64,000 nt of DNA from Liolophura sinensis (taxonomy: Eukaryota; Mollusca; Polyplacophora; Chitonida; Chitonidae). Location of the stretch: contig NC_088306.1 in NCBI RefSeq assembly GCF_032854445.1, positions 21,237,764 to 21,301,763 on the forward strand, read 5' to 3'. Positions within the stretch are counted from its first letter, which is position 1, and each line of letters begins with the position of its first letter. The position numbers and the translations under genes are program-made. Positions 23,285-33,957 of this stretch are shown here, piece after piece. The notes beneath the pieces were generated by a model. That model was not told where the DNA came from, did not search any database, and was given only the letters and a program-made list of their open reading frames with translations.

Positions 23285-23420
23285 TTTTTATTCATTTATT
23301 TTTTTTATTTATTTGATTGGTGTGTTACGCCGTACTCAAGAATATTTCACTTATACGACGGCAGCCAGCATAATGATGGGAGAAAAGGGGGAAATCCTCG
23401 ACAATCCGCACATTGGCAGA
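23285..23420 (-). mobile_element. SINE family 1, 5'-truncated copy
   Basis: TTTATTTATTTGATTGGTGT, then ACGCCGTACTCAAGAATATT and ACGACGGCAGCCAGCATAAT, ending near ATCCGCACATTGG. A long T-rich tract precedes it. Confidence 0.85.
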
Positions 23421-24518
23421 TCTGCTCACGTTCAGTTAAAGAAATCAAAACATCTAGTTGAGACTTTGAAATGTTATATATTGATTATTCTGCAAATAAA
23501 TATGAAAGACCGTTCAAATTAAGAAATATACTTATACATCTGGTGAAAGTGTGGCTTTGTAGAGTGACTTAATATTTTTACAATGGTAAGAACATGACAG
23601 GCTTCATTTCCCCTGCCTTCATTGTTCATGGGGTCTCGGTGACAATTACGCCCAATTGCGCAGTCTGACCACTGCGTTTACGACCACTTTTCTTTCTTTC
23701 ATCTGAAGGCGCCATATGTTGTGAAGTTCACCAGTAACTTGCCAAAGGTAGATGCTTTTCCCCGGACTCTCGGGTTGTCACCAATAATGCATAAAACGGA
23801 CTGTCATGACATAAATTAAAAACTCTCTGGCTAGGCGTTAAACAAATATAAACTAAACCAAATTTTCTCTTGAAGCAAAAACGAGGTACAGGACATTTTT
23901 ATTTTCAATGTAAAGAAAATTTTCTTATTTTCTAAATCGTATCTTTATAAAATTGGTAGGAAACAGGATGATGCTTATGAATTTTGTAACAACAAAAAAA
24001 GAATTCAATGAACATTTATTTCTACAATGTGAAAACTTTAAAAATATTGTGGTCGTCTTTTGAAAAGTGGCTAAGGCAGGAATGCACGTTTACTTGCAGC
24101 ATAAACAACGTTACAGTAATTCTAGCCATCGAAAAAACAATAATAAACACTCTACTTATATTAACAAAGCAGTGGATTTTTGGGTCAAAAACAAAAGTTA
24201 AGAAACCATTACATTTAGAAAATATACTGACAAAAATCGTCCAATAATTAGAATGAAAGAATATATTGCCACAATAACGAAGATGGAAAATCACTTCAGA
24301 GAGAAATGGAGTAGTAGCTATACGTTATTCAAAGAACAACCAAATGAATAACAAACGTGAGTGGAAATGAGAGGGAAAGACGGGCTGTTGCATATAGAGA
24401 TTAGTCCTCTGACTGGTGAAAAGAAATAGAAAATCAAATTACTTGTCATAGTACGTGTGCGAATCTGTACGTTACTCGTAAGAAAGTTCGTCAGTATAAC
24501 TTACCAAAGGTCGATGGT
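23421..24518. other. No gene recognised
   Basis: AT-rich sequence. A SINE-family-3-like tail (GGCGTTAAACAAATATAAAC) lies at about 23836. A good minus-strand splice donor (CTTTG|GTAAGTTATA) is at about 24504-24509, just 3' of the lectin-like exon. Confidence 0.4.
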
Positions 24519-24868
24519 TTACTCTGGGCATATTTGCTTTGCTACATACGTTTTCATAGGTATTAATTCTTGATTGATTATCTCACCATGAGCCCAGTTC
24601 GTGAAGTTTAGCGCAGTCCCGTCATGCCATTGATATGTACCGATCACTGCGCTGTACACCAAACCAATGAAAGCCGGTCCATAGGCGGCGCCCTGCTCGT
24701 TCAACAGCGAATGAATGAACGCGTTATTCTCCCGTGAGGCGAGGACTGCCGGCCAACCACTGGACTCGAGACAGTGGGGTATGGTGTCCTTGTACTCAAG
24801 AGAATTCACCTGGTAAAATGCCCTGTAGCAACTTTTTTCAAATCTCATCCATCCCTTGGGGCAAAAGT
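24519..24868 (-). CDS. C-type lectin-like domain exon, partial
   Basis: The exon starts after AACTTTCAG with a phase-1 acceptor (AC of a split codon), then FCPKGWMRFEKSCYRAF, the usual start of a CTLD with its first cysteines. Next are HCLESSGWPAVLASRENN (A..C...G..LA....EN pattern), AFIGL (WIGL motif), a YQWHDG (WxDG) block and NFTNWAHGE. The EPN-type calcium and sugar motif position reads EIIN, so classical mannose-type binding is doubtful. The frame ends KQICPE-stop and lacks the usual WND and second-cysteine stretch. Either an internal segment is deleted, or splicing at the donor after the stop matters. It is probably one exon of a larger secreted or membrane lectin; partner exons were not identified. 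Confidence 0.7.
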
Positions 24869-25215
24869 CTGAAAGTTACCAATAAAACGACAGAGGTTTT
24901 AATATTTTTTAAAAAATAGTTTAATGTGTACTTGTTGTTTGAGACGCAGTTGAGTGGCAATTGCATATCCAGTGTCATTCTCTGGCTCGGCCTGCCCGGA
25001 ACACGAGTCAAACTGCTCCAGGTCAGTGCAGCTGCCTTATTATTCCAACTACTGGTAAATATTCACACAAGCGAGCTAAGAATAGAAACCCCATTTCCAT
25101 CCCCATATACAAACACCTAAAAACAAAAATAATGTCTTAAGTTAGGCACTGATTGTAGAAACGGAATAAACAAAGTACATACAAAGAAATATTTTGTTAC
25201 TGCCAATAGGGGAAA
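24869..25215. other. No gene recognised
   Basis: Intronic or intergenic flank upstream of the lectin-like exon. Nothing supported. Confidence 0.4.
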
Positions 25216-25471
25216 GTTGTATTTATTATTTTACTTTATTTGATTGCTGTTTTAATACATACTCAAAGATATTTCACCTATACCACCTATGCTAGCAGTA
25301 TGGTGGAGGAAACCCATGCTTATGCGCAGGTTGCTGACAGACCTTCCGTCGTATGGCCGGAGAGGAAGCCAGTATAAGCTGCAATTGAACTCAAAGCGAC
25401 CACAATGGTGAGAGGCTCTAGAGTCCTTGCGCGGATGTGGCGCGCTAACCAGCGTGGTCACAGAGGAGGCC
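25216..25471 (-). mobile_element. SINE family 1, near full length
   Basis: On the plus strand TTATTTGATTGCTG, then ACATACTCAAAGATATTTCAC, GGCCGGAGAGGAAGCCAG, AATTGAACTCAAAGCGACC (B-box side), CGCGCTAACCAGCGTGGTCA (A-box side) and GAGGAGGCC at the 5' end of the element. Confidence 0.9.
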
Positions 25472-25649
25472 TCCAGGTTGTAATATCACAGCGTTCATAC
25501 GGAGTGAGCTCTGTGTGTGTGTCTGTAGGGTTAAATGCATTGTGTTGTAATCTGTATCATGGACTTGCCATAGTAAATAATACTGACATTTGGCATGGCT
25601 GTGCACTGCCGACTCACTGGACTCACTGGCTCAATTTATACTGAAATAT

Positions 25650-27105
25650 TTTACCTGACAAACCTCCGCTCAGCATTGGTTACCTGATAAACCACCGCCC
25701 ATCACCAGGTACCGGAAAAAAACAACGCCCATCACCATGTACCTGTCAAACCAACGCCCATCATCACTCACTTGGCAAATCACTGCCCATCACCAGGTAC
25801 CTGACAAACCTCCGCTCATGACCAGACATCTGACAAACCACCGTTCATCACCAGGTACTTGACAAACCACAGCTCATCACCGAGTACCTGACCACCCTCT
25901 GCTCATCACCAGGTATCTGACAAACCACCGTCCATCACCAGGTACCTGACAAACCACCACTCATCATCAGGTGTCTGACAAACTTCTGCTTATTAACAAG
26001 TACCTGACAAATCACTGCCCATCACCAGGTATTTGACAAACCACCGTTCATCACCAGGTACTTGACAAACCACAGCTCATCACCAGGTACCTGACCACCC
26101 TCTGCTCATCACCAGGTACTTGGCAAATCACCGTCAATCACCAGCTACCTGACAAACCTCCGCTCACCACCAGTTACCTGCAAAGCACCGTGTATCACCA
26201 GGTACCTGACAAACCACAGCTCATCACCAGGTATCTGGCAAACCTCCGCTCATTAGCAGGTACCTGACAACCTCTGCTCATCAACAGGTACTTGGCAAAT
26301 CAGCTCCCATTAGCTGGTACCTGACAAACCACCACCCATAACCAAGTACCTGACAAACCAACGCCCATCCCCAGGTACCTAACAAGCCAACGCCCATTAC
26401 CGGGTACCTGACACACCACCGCTAATCACCATTTACCTGAGAAGCCACCGCTCCCCACTAGGCACCTGTCAAACCACCATCTATCACCAGGTACCTAACA
26501 AACCACCGCCCATTACCATGTAAATGACAAACCACCGCCCATCATCAGCAACCTGGCAAACCACCGTCCATCACCAGGTACCTGACAAACCCCTGCTCAT
26601 CAGTATGTACCTGGCAAACCTCCGCTCATCTCTATGCACCTGACAAACCTCCACTCATCACCAGATATCTGACAAACTACCACCGATCATCAGGTATCTG
26701 ACAAACCATCACCCACCACCATACACCTGACAAACCACCGCACATCACCAGGTGCCTAACAAACGACCACCCATGCAGCTGACAAACTACCGCTATTCAC
26801 TAGGTGCCTGACACTCCACCGCCCATCACCCCGCAATTCACAAACCACCGTCCATCATCAGGTGACTGACAAAACTACCGCTCGTCACTAGGTACCTAAC
26901 AAACCACCGCCCATTACCAGGTACTAACAAACCACCACTGATCATCAGGTAGTTGACAAACCGTTTCATACCCCATGTGCCTGACAACCACGTCAATCAC
27001 CAGGTACCTGACAAAACCACCGTTCATCACCAGGTACCTGACACACCACTTCATATCCCTATGTACCTGACAACTACCGTCCATTACCAGGTAACGGACA
27101 AACCT
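25650..27105. repeat. 29-bp satellite array built on the palindrome CAGGTACCTG
   Basis: About 50 units of roughly 29 bp with the consensus blocks CACCAGGTACCTGACAAACC and ACCGCCCATCA. Many units keep the perfect 10-bp palindrome CAGGTACCTG; others are diverged. The unit is not a multiple of three, and short ORFs in it have no meaning. Confidence 0.93.
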
Positions 27106-27493
27106 GCCTTTGAGGAAAAAACTCAAACCGATGCTTTTAAAACACCGTAGCACAAATTAATCAAACTTAGATTTAAACTTACAGTTTCAATACAAACATG
27201 GCATTTGTAGTTCAACTTAGATAACGCTATTTGTCGAATAAAAAGTAGGGATAGAATGAAATAAATGTGGTTTGAAGAATGAACCCTAAGTGAAGTTACT
27301 CAAGTTCAAACACATAGGCTTTTATCACCACCTAGCAATTGGGACTAGTCAAGCTGATTGTCAATATACGGCACGCATTTTACTTTACGTTTAGTTTAGC
27401 TACTTTTTTAAATGTGATGAGGAAATCAAACCTGGGCCTTTTTCACCATCTGTTACACATGTACTATAATCCAACGTACGAAAATGTTCTTAC
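27106..27493. other. No gene recognised
   Basis: Between the 29-bp array and the anchor exon; intronic if the anchor exon is real. Confidence 0.4.
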
Positions 27494-27599
27494 CTGTCTT
27501 CATCTCTCGCTTGCTCTGAATGACCGGGCCGTCATTCTTCAACCAAATCAAAATATATATCAGAAACACGGGGATAAATAGCAGGGAGTACTTTCTCAT
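27494..27599 (-). CDS. First exon encoding a type II membrane anchor, probably of an MGAT4-like gene
   Basis: On the minus strand an ATG at 27599 opens 35 codons (MRKYSLLFIPVFLIYILIWL, then a polar stretch ending REMKT) and ends in a strong donor, ACAG|GTAAG, in phase 1. The layout (Met, two basic residues, about 17 hydrophobic residues, polar stem) is that of a Golgi type II anchor. It aligns without gaps with the exon at 57572-57671 (8 of the first 21 residues identical, including MR, LxY, IW and K). The phase-1 donor fits the phase-1 acceptors of all four MGAT4-like catalytic exons; the downstream ones are A, B and C. It would also fit the lectin-like exon at 24868. Linkage to any of them is inference. 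Confidence 0.6.
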
Positions 27600-29089
27600 T
27601 GCCGTCTCTTCCCTTCGCCTTTACGTCCTATTAACTGCGGTTACCGTAGGCATACTTCCGAAAAGAATCTATCTGATGTTAACGTTACACCACATAAGCA
27701 GTTTCCCAGGTATAGAGTGACGAGTAAACCTGATATAGGCTTGATAGGGACGCGTAATGCGCCGAGCGCAAATCCCAGCTGCCTTGTAGGTTGCTTATGG
27801 CTAGAGCCTTATAATTACATGCACGCTTTGTGTGAAGCAACAAGTTCCCGATAGCACGCCCTAGCAACGCCAAACTTATCTGCACCATAGCGGAGTACAT
27901 AGCATACAAAAGGCTATATTTACTATGCCAACAGAAAAAAGACACCTATTCAAAGTGATATAAAGAGGAAAGTTTTAGTTAGGATCATCCAGAGAAAAAA
28001 GGTTAAGATACATTTCAATTTGTATGGGGTCATGTGTTCGAATCGACATTTAGCCCATTTTCAGAATAAACAGCAAAATAATTCACGATCATAGACATAT
28101 ATGTACTTTATAGACCAAATGTACTTTAGCCTGTAAGCACACATAACAATGTTCACTTATCAAGTTGGATAAATTGTGGTGTTCAGTGCGTTTTGGAACT
28201 AAGTTAAGCTTTGAATTTGGTTTAATTAGTGGTGGGAGGGGGGTAGTAAGTACGAAATGATACTTACAAAACTTGGTGGCATACTCTCTTTATTTCACGT
28301 GGACATTAAAAGTTACCGACAGATAGCCTTTGCATGCAAGGATGACTCCAGTGTACTTGAAAATCGAATGTGTATTTATTTCGTATTTTTCCTTTAAACT
28401 GTATTACCGCAGAAGCCAGGATTCGACTGGTGGACTAAGCAATCCAGTGCCCTCGTCCCTTTGCATTGTTTACATGTATTATTAGATGTGACGACAACAC
28501 AGCAAAATATAAGGTCTTATTTTTTATCTTGAAACCCTGTTGCACGGTTTATAGAGTTACTCGGACATCTGATTAAGCTACGTGAAATTCTGCAGGTATC
28601 CCAAATGGTGTTAACAGATACGTTAAATTCTGCAGGGCGATGTATCAACATCATACACGTATCCCAATAGATGATTACATCGCTCCATATGAATGAAAGG
28701 GTTTAAGGCTCCAAGATTGCTGTCATAGAATATGGGATATATAAAAGCCCATGATTCACTAAAAATGGGAGGAAATTTTTGAGATGTATAGCCCGCGGCT
28801 AGCTGGTGCCCGTTCCTTCCATATTAACACCATTCAACGTCTGAAATGCAGTCAGTTAAACTTCAATATTTAATGAAAACGACATTGTCATCGTGAGTTC
28901 CTCTAGAGGATTCTCAGTCGACCGAGAAAAAAAGAAGCTTGGAACAGAGTTATACCGGCGTCCATTTGTATACAGCAAGTTAACTGAGAACAGAAATCGA
29001 GACAACAACGCCGGGATGGGCCTGTTTGAATCTGTAAGTTCCAGGTGGCATCATAACATCACCAGCACAAGATCATTTTAAACGTACAG
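27600..29089. other. No gene recognised
   Basis: Upstream of the anchor exon; promoter or intergenic sequence. A G-rich GGGAGGGGGG run lies at about 28234. No coding signal is convincing on either strand. Confidence 0.4.
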
Positions 29090-29205
29090 AATAGAGAGGA
29101 AAAACAGGGGAGTGACGACAGGGTGATAGCTGGCAAATGGCATTTAGCATTTCACGTAAATGGTGAAATACTGCCTTTTGTCAATTTGCCCAAACTATGA
29201 GAAAA
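29090..29205 (+). repeat. Fragment of dispersed repeat R2
   Basis: GTGATAGCTGGCAAATGG, GGTGAAATACTGCC and TTGTCAATTTGCC match the R2 units at 6.8-7.5 kb in order. Confidence 0.5.
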
Positions 29206-29237
29206 AAATTCCATTTTTAAGTCGTATTTTGTATATC

Positions 29238-29365
29238 TTAATTTATTTATTTGATAGCTGCTTTACGCCGTACTCAAGAATATTTCACTTATAAGACGGG
29301 TGTCAGCATTATGGTAGGAGGAAACCATGGAGAGCCCGGGGGAAACCCAACACCATCGGCAGTTT
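29238..29365 (-). mobile_element. SINE family 1, 5'-truncated copy
   Basis: TTATTTATTTGATAGCTGC, ACGCCGTACTCAAGAATATT, TCAGCATTATGGTAGGAGG and GGGGGAAACCCAACACCATC, then breaks off. Confidence 0.88.
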
Positions 29366-30545
29366 ATATATCTTAACAGGCCCGTCTGTTAATAACCCAT
29401 CCGTCTATGGTCGGAAACTTCAAAAATGGCAACATCGATGAACAACATCTGGGAGCGCAAAACTAGTGCCCCTCATTCGCTCTCAACCACAGGGTCGTTT
29501 TGACAGGTATCACCGTTTACGCGTGAAGAGTGCACTCTACTCAATTTTACGACCGACCGCTTTAGGAACATAGTAACTTAAAATTATTTACAGGTCCCAA
29601 GAAGAAAGATGAGAAGTTTATGTGGTATTTTTTGTTAGGACACAGTCTAAGGTGCATACTAAGAAATAAGAAAACTGTCATTTCTTGTAACCCCAACAAT
29701 CACAGGCCCGTATTCAGCCGTCGTGAAAGTCCCCAAGACCACCACGCCACAATCTGTTTGTCTGTTTCAATTCTTTGAGCCGCAAACAAACTCACAGCCA
29801 TATGGAATCGTGCCAGTGACCCCTTTAGTGCAGGGTAGGTAGGGATTCCAATGGTTGAGATATCCTGACAATGTTTCGGTCGATTTTCTCCTGATGATAA
29901 CATCCTGGGCTAGAAGTTTTTTGGTTTGAAGTGTAAAATTTAACTGTTAAAGGTAAATTCACTTTTCAGACGGACTAAATAAAAACACCTTTATCTTTGA
30001 TACTGTTGTGTGACAAATGTTAAAGAACTTGCTGATCAGTGCTTATTTTATAATCATTGCTTATATCACATAAGTGTCAAAGACCCTGTAGTTGTAAAAA
30101 CTTCACACTTAATTGTGAAAAACAAAATTAGCTCCAATATCATTTTTATTTTTTTAACAATTCAGTTGTATATCCTCAGAGCAAATGGTCGCTGCGAATA
30201 CAGCCCACCGCAATCACAGATTCAAGATTTAAGCTTGTTGGCAATATACATCATATCCATGTCTAGTATTCCAGCCGGAAAGTATTGCAGCAAAAGGACA
30301 CCGAACAATATTGAGCAAGCTTCAACGAGAAGGTCTTTAAAAACTATATCTGAAACTATGGTAAATGGTACACGGTCATACGGTTTTAGTATTTTTCATG
30401 TTACGGAAAATCTTATCAAGTACTTGAATTCTATGATGGGCTCTTTTCAAATGTATTAATAATGTCAAATGACAGTTATGTGAAAATCTATACTTTTGTT
30501 TTCACATTGGGGAGAATTTTTGGACTTTTTAGATGATGAACCCAT
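29366..30545. other. 3' flank of GPCR gene 1, no gene recognised
   Basis: A plus-strand open frame at 30010-30459 shows no domain or motif I recognise and has low-complexity AT-rich composition; I do not call it a gene. Confidence 0.4.
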
Positions 30546-31622
30546 TTACGTTGACCGTGAAAGACATACACAAGCTCTGGTTATCCTTGAGCGGATCCGT
30601 CGACTTGTAGAAATGACGATCAGCGGATTAATGGCGGACTGTCCATAAGTGAAGATTCCACAAAACTCTCTCACCTCATCCGTTATGCACGTGCGACACA
30701 GTCCGTTTAATGGCCACGTGATAAAATATGGCATCCAAAACACACAGAAAACCACGACCACGATAACAATCTTATAACTGGAGGCATTTCTCGAATGCCT
30801 CTTCTTCGACACCTGTTTTCTGCTCGCCATTATTTCTGACCCACACATTACATGATGACACGGCCTGGAATGATGCCCGATTGTGTCACTCACTGTTGAA
30901 ATGTTACCTGGTATCTGTCGACCGTTAGCTGCTGATTTACGTGATAGGGAAATCCGTGTGTTCAGTGTCCATAGCAAAACGCTGTTCATTATAACCAGTG
31001 CAATCAGAGGGATGCAGAATGCTATTGTCACTTGTATTGCCTCAAAAACATTAGCTCTAAAGATAAAGACAGGACAATTTGTGTCAAACGACTTCCTCTC
31101 GTTCAGCAGTACTTTTAACAATGTGTAAGGTGTCCATAAGATAAAACCTCCTATCCACACACATACGCACATCCGGGTTATCTGGGTTGTTCGAAACTGA
31201 GAACGGTATTGAAGTGGAGCTGTCACACATCGGTACCGATCATAGCCCATGGCCAGAAAGAGCAACACGGACACAGAAGTCACCCCATAGTCGACAAGTT
31301 TCCACAAAATGCAAACAGTCAGTCCGAACACTTGTTCTGCCCATAACGATCTCATCAGTCTAAAAGGCATAAGAACGACACCTACCAGTAAATCAGTGAA
31401 CGCCATGGAGACAGCGTAGGTAGTGAAGCCAGAAACTTCCGAACTGGGGTCTCTCCACAGGCAGACAATGACGATAAGATTAGCCGCAGTCGCCACGACA
31501 GAGACACAGACAGTGTAAATGTGATGCCACACGGGAACAGAGAAATCAGTCTGAGCGACTCCAGGGAGGCTTGTGCTGCAGTTGGTGAAGTTGAAGGGAG
31601 TCATTGACACAGCAGTCTCCAT
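30546..31622 (-). CDS. Class A GPCR, amine-receptor-like, intronless, copy 1
   Basis: A 358-residue seven-helix receptor. The N-terminus has two N-glycosylation sequons (N11-F-T, N14-C-S). TM1 carries N48 (1.50) and TM2 D77 (2.50). TM3 has C104 (3.25), D111 (3.32, the amine-binding Asp), Y112 (3.33) and D128-R-Y. The second loop reads VTAPLQYRSQFR, resembling muscarinic and histamine receptors. TM5 has a conserved Pro (FCIPL). The third loop is basic. TM6 reads FWMPY (W6.48, P6.50, Y6.51) and TM7 has Y7.43 in TYGQSAINPLIV. The NPxxY motif lacks its Tyr (NPLIV), which is unusual. Asp3.32, Tyr6.51 and Tyr7.43 together point to a muscarinic/histamine-type receptor, but the ligand is unknown. It is paralogous to the gene at 36518-37597. 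Confidence 0.92.
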   Translation of the reverse strand: METAVSMTPFNFTNCSTSLPGVAQTDFSVPVWHHIYTVCVSVVATAANLIVIVCLWRDPSSEVSGFTTYAVSMAFTDLLVGVVLMPFRLMRSLWAEQVFGLTVCILWKLVDYGVTSVSVLLFLAMGYDRYRCVTAPLQYRSQFRTTQITRMCVCVWIGGFILWTPYTLLKVLLNERKSFDTNCPVFIFRANVFEAIQVTIAFCIPLIALVIMNSVLLWTLNTRISLSRKSAANGRQIPGNISTVSDTIGHHSRPCHHVMCGSEIMASRKQVSKKRHSRNASSYKIVIVVVVFCVFWMPYFITWPLNGLCRTCITDEVREFCGIFTYGQSAINPLIVISTSRRIRSRITRACVCLSRST

Positions 31623-32472
31623 GTTGCGTCTGTGCTAGGGACACAAAAGTGAATATTCCTTTTAGATTTCAAACCTTGTTCCGTTGTTACCAACTAATGT
31701 TGTTTTCTTTGTTGTTTGATGTTGATTAGTTCGGGCTCAAGTCATCCCATCCAGCTCTACTTCTTGTGTCTATCTATATCGATCTTGTCTTGCTAACAAC
31801 ACTAGTCACATCAATAAAACAGCCCTTATACAGATAAATAAGACTTCAATCTCAAGCTGGAGTTCTGTGCTTGTGATCCAAAGGTCAATACCCAGTCCAC
31901 CGTATTAGCAATTTTATCTTAAAATACTTTTCGCTGATGCCGATCTTAATTGTCCCGCAAGTAAATAAGAATTAAATCCTAAGCCGGACTTTTTAGAGCG
32001 GCCAAAGCATCTACATCTCCAACATGTGCCATGGATACGAGGAAAATACCAACTCTACTTCTGCGGTGATTTTAATGATGAAGTTTTAAGAAACACAGCA
32101 GGCTGGTTAAACTTATCAACATTTAAGTTACTAAATTAAGTTAATTTATCGGCTCACACTCGGCATAAAGTTTGCTGTCACATTCACCATACAGGTGCTT
32201 TTAGTGACCAGATGCAAAGCATGTTACTTATCGCCATTAACTTGTTTAATCTGCCGTTACAGAAAAGTGTTAGGCACACACACGCTAAACGCCACTGTTT
32301 TCACACGGGTGTCCCTCTATGCAGACGGAACAAAAGTAAGGTATAATGCAACAAGTAAATATTAACGTTTCTGTCGATCAATGAAATATTACAGTACATC
32401 TAACATTACCCACAACACTACCGCCCTTCGTCTGGTGTTTCTGGCCAACCATTCTGATTCAGAGGTGCTGAA
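31623..32472. other. 5' flank of GPCR gene 1, related to the other GPCR flanks
   Basis: At about 32215-32310, CGCCATTAACTTGTTTAATC, AAAGTGTTAGGCACACACACG are diverged matches to the flank blocks at 33365-33415 and 37900-37955. This supports duplication of gene plus upstream sequence. Confidence 0.4.
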
Positions 32473-32779
32473 TCAAAATTCTGATCCAAAGTGACCACAG
32501 CATTCACACAGTCTAAGTGGCATAAGGACGATATAATCAAAATTTAAAGTATACAGACGAAAAAAGAGCAAAAACCAATCCAGAGCGGCATTTGAAGAGA
32601 TGCCGGAGTCTCGATACAGCCAGTTAAAGACAACAAGACTAACTGGTGTAGCCACAAAAGAGACACTGACCGTGTAAATCTGACGCCACAAGGGACCAGT
32701 GTGCAGTCTGGGCCACTGTAGAAAAGCTTGTACTAAATTTGGTGAAACTGAATGGAGCGGTTAACACTGAAATGTCCAT
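32473..32779 (-). pseudogene. GPCR pseudogene, N-terminus to TM2 only
   Basis: From an ATG at 32779 the minus strand reads MDISVLTAPFSFTKFSTSF, clearly related to the start of the receptor at 37597. After TVAQT a frameshift moves the homology to another frame (WRQIYTVSVSFVAT, then VVFNWLYRDSGISS). A short LMPLRL remnant of TM2 follows and the rest of the gene is gone. It lies between the two intact receptors in the same orientation. Confidence 0.8.
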
Positions 32780-33039
32780 GGTGTATCTCTGTGGGTAGTT
32801 AAATATTTGAGGTGCGTTTTACAAGTTTTAGATTGTTCACGGGCTTTAACAAACCACTTGGTGTCCTAGAAACCAAATCTTCCTACCCAGTGCATGTCTT
32901 TTTATCCATTTCCGTTTCCTTTGTGTCTCAACCTCGCCTCTGTCTTTAAACCTTACCTATGTCCATTTGTAACATTTATGGGACATACACAGGTCAATTA
33001 TTAAACTGTTCACTATTCGACACGAAGGAAAGTTTTCCG

Positions 33040-33640
33040 GAATGACTTTGTTTAGCTGTGTTTCTTGTTTCTGCCTGCTGCTAGCATCGGTAACATCTAT
33101 GCAGTCATCGGAGTTAAACTGGTAAGTGAAACAGAACTCCTAAATAACCGATGCCGATGCCAGAAATTTGTCTTAATCTGTAAAACTGCCTTGAATGTGA
33201 GGCAGTGAAAGCTCATACATCCACAATACACAGCTTTAAATGAACACAGCATGTTAACTTATTCACTGATCGGTACAATTTTTCCACCTGTAATTTTAAT
33301 GTCATAGTTAACACACTTTATGTAATGCTGGTCGAAGCGTGATATACAGTACAATACCTTCCGCCGTTAGCTTGTCACACCTCCGGCTGTACAAGTGTTC
33401 CGTACACACAAGCTTCTCGATTCTGTCTGCATACAGAAGCTTATAATGGATCAACAAACATCAGCTAAATTAGCAAATAAAATGTTACGTCATGTGATAA
33501 TCCATAAATCCAATGTTTAATTGTTCAGAATTTACAGAATTTTACCTGTCAAGTAAGTCTTGACCTGACTTGTCACAGGCCATACGGGGTCAGCGGAAAC
33601 AACTCTTTAAAGCATGAATAAATGCTTGAGGTTTAACGTC
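33040..33640 (-). repeat. Duplicated GPCR 5' flank, copy 1 (pairs with 37600-38140)
   Basis: Blocks shared in order with 37600-38140 include TAGCTGTGTT.CTTGTTTCTG, ATGCAGTC.TC, AACTGCCTT.AATGTGAGGCA, ACAGTACAATACCT, GTTAGCTTGTCA, CACACAAGCTTC, ATCAACA.ACATCAGCTAAA and CTTTAAAG. The homology exceeds what the coding part alone would give, so the segment duplicated with its upstream region. Confidence 0.75.
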
Positions 33641-33644
33641 ATAC

Positions 33645-33957
33645 TTGACAATTTTTCAGTTATATGACGACGAGGATTAGGTGTGTGCACATATATGGTG
33701 TCTTCGTGTGGCAGGGCGAGTGCATGTCGCCGAAGTGCTGCCTCCACTGAAGTATCATGCTGATGACACCAGTCACATTATAATGACACCGGGCCAACCA
33801 GTCCTGTTCCCTTGCTCTAACCTCTCAGTGCTAAGCACCAATCAAAGTAGAAGCAAGTACCATTTATAAAGTTTTTGGTATGACCCGACCCGGGTTTGAT
33901 CCCGTGTCTCCCGACTTTGAGGCGGGCCCTCTAGCCCTTGGGCAACCGAAGGCGTCT
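33645..33957 (-). mobile_element. SINE family 2 (tRNA-derived), near full length
   Basis: On the minus strand the head reads CTTCGGTTGCCCAAGGGC (A-box side) and GGGATCAAACCCGGGTCGGG (B-box side), followed by GGTCATACC, TTGATTGGTGCTTAGCACTG and GCCCGGTGTCATTATAATGT blocks and CACCATATATGTG at the 3' end. The tRNA-like head is part of the SINE, not a tRNA gene: it lacks a foldable acceptor stem and is fused to the SINE body. Confidence 0.8.

Noticed and set aside
12088-27105. CRISPR-like appearance of regularly repeated units
   Set aside because: The repeats are contiguous without unique spacers, the genome is animal, and no cas genes are present.
28905-28945. Cluster of XbaI, SalI and HindIII sites resembling a cloning polylinker
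   Set aside because: Order and spacing do not match a known polylinker, and the surrounding sequence is ordinary genomic DNA; treated as chance.
30010-30459. 149-codon plus-strand ORF
   Set aside because: No domain, signal or splice evidence; AT-rich composition makes a chance frame of this length plausible.
33885-33957. Possible tRNA gene on the minus strand
   Set aside because: A- and B-box-like sequences are present, but the acceptor stem does not fold and it is fused to a SINE body.
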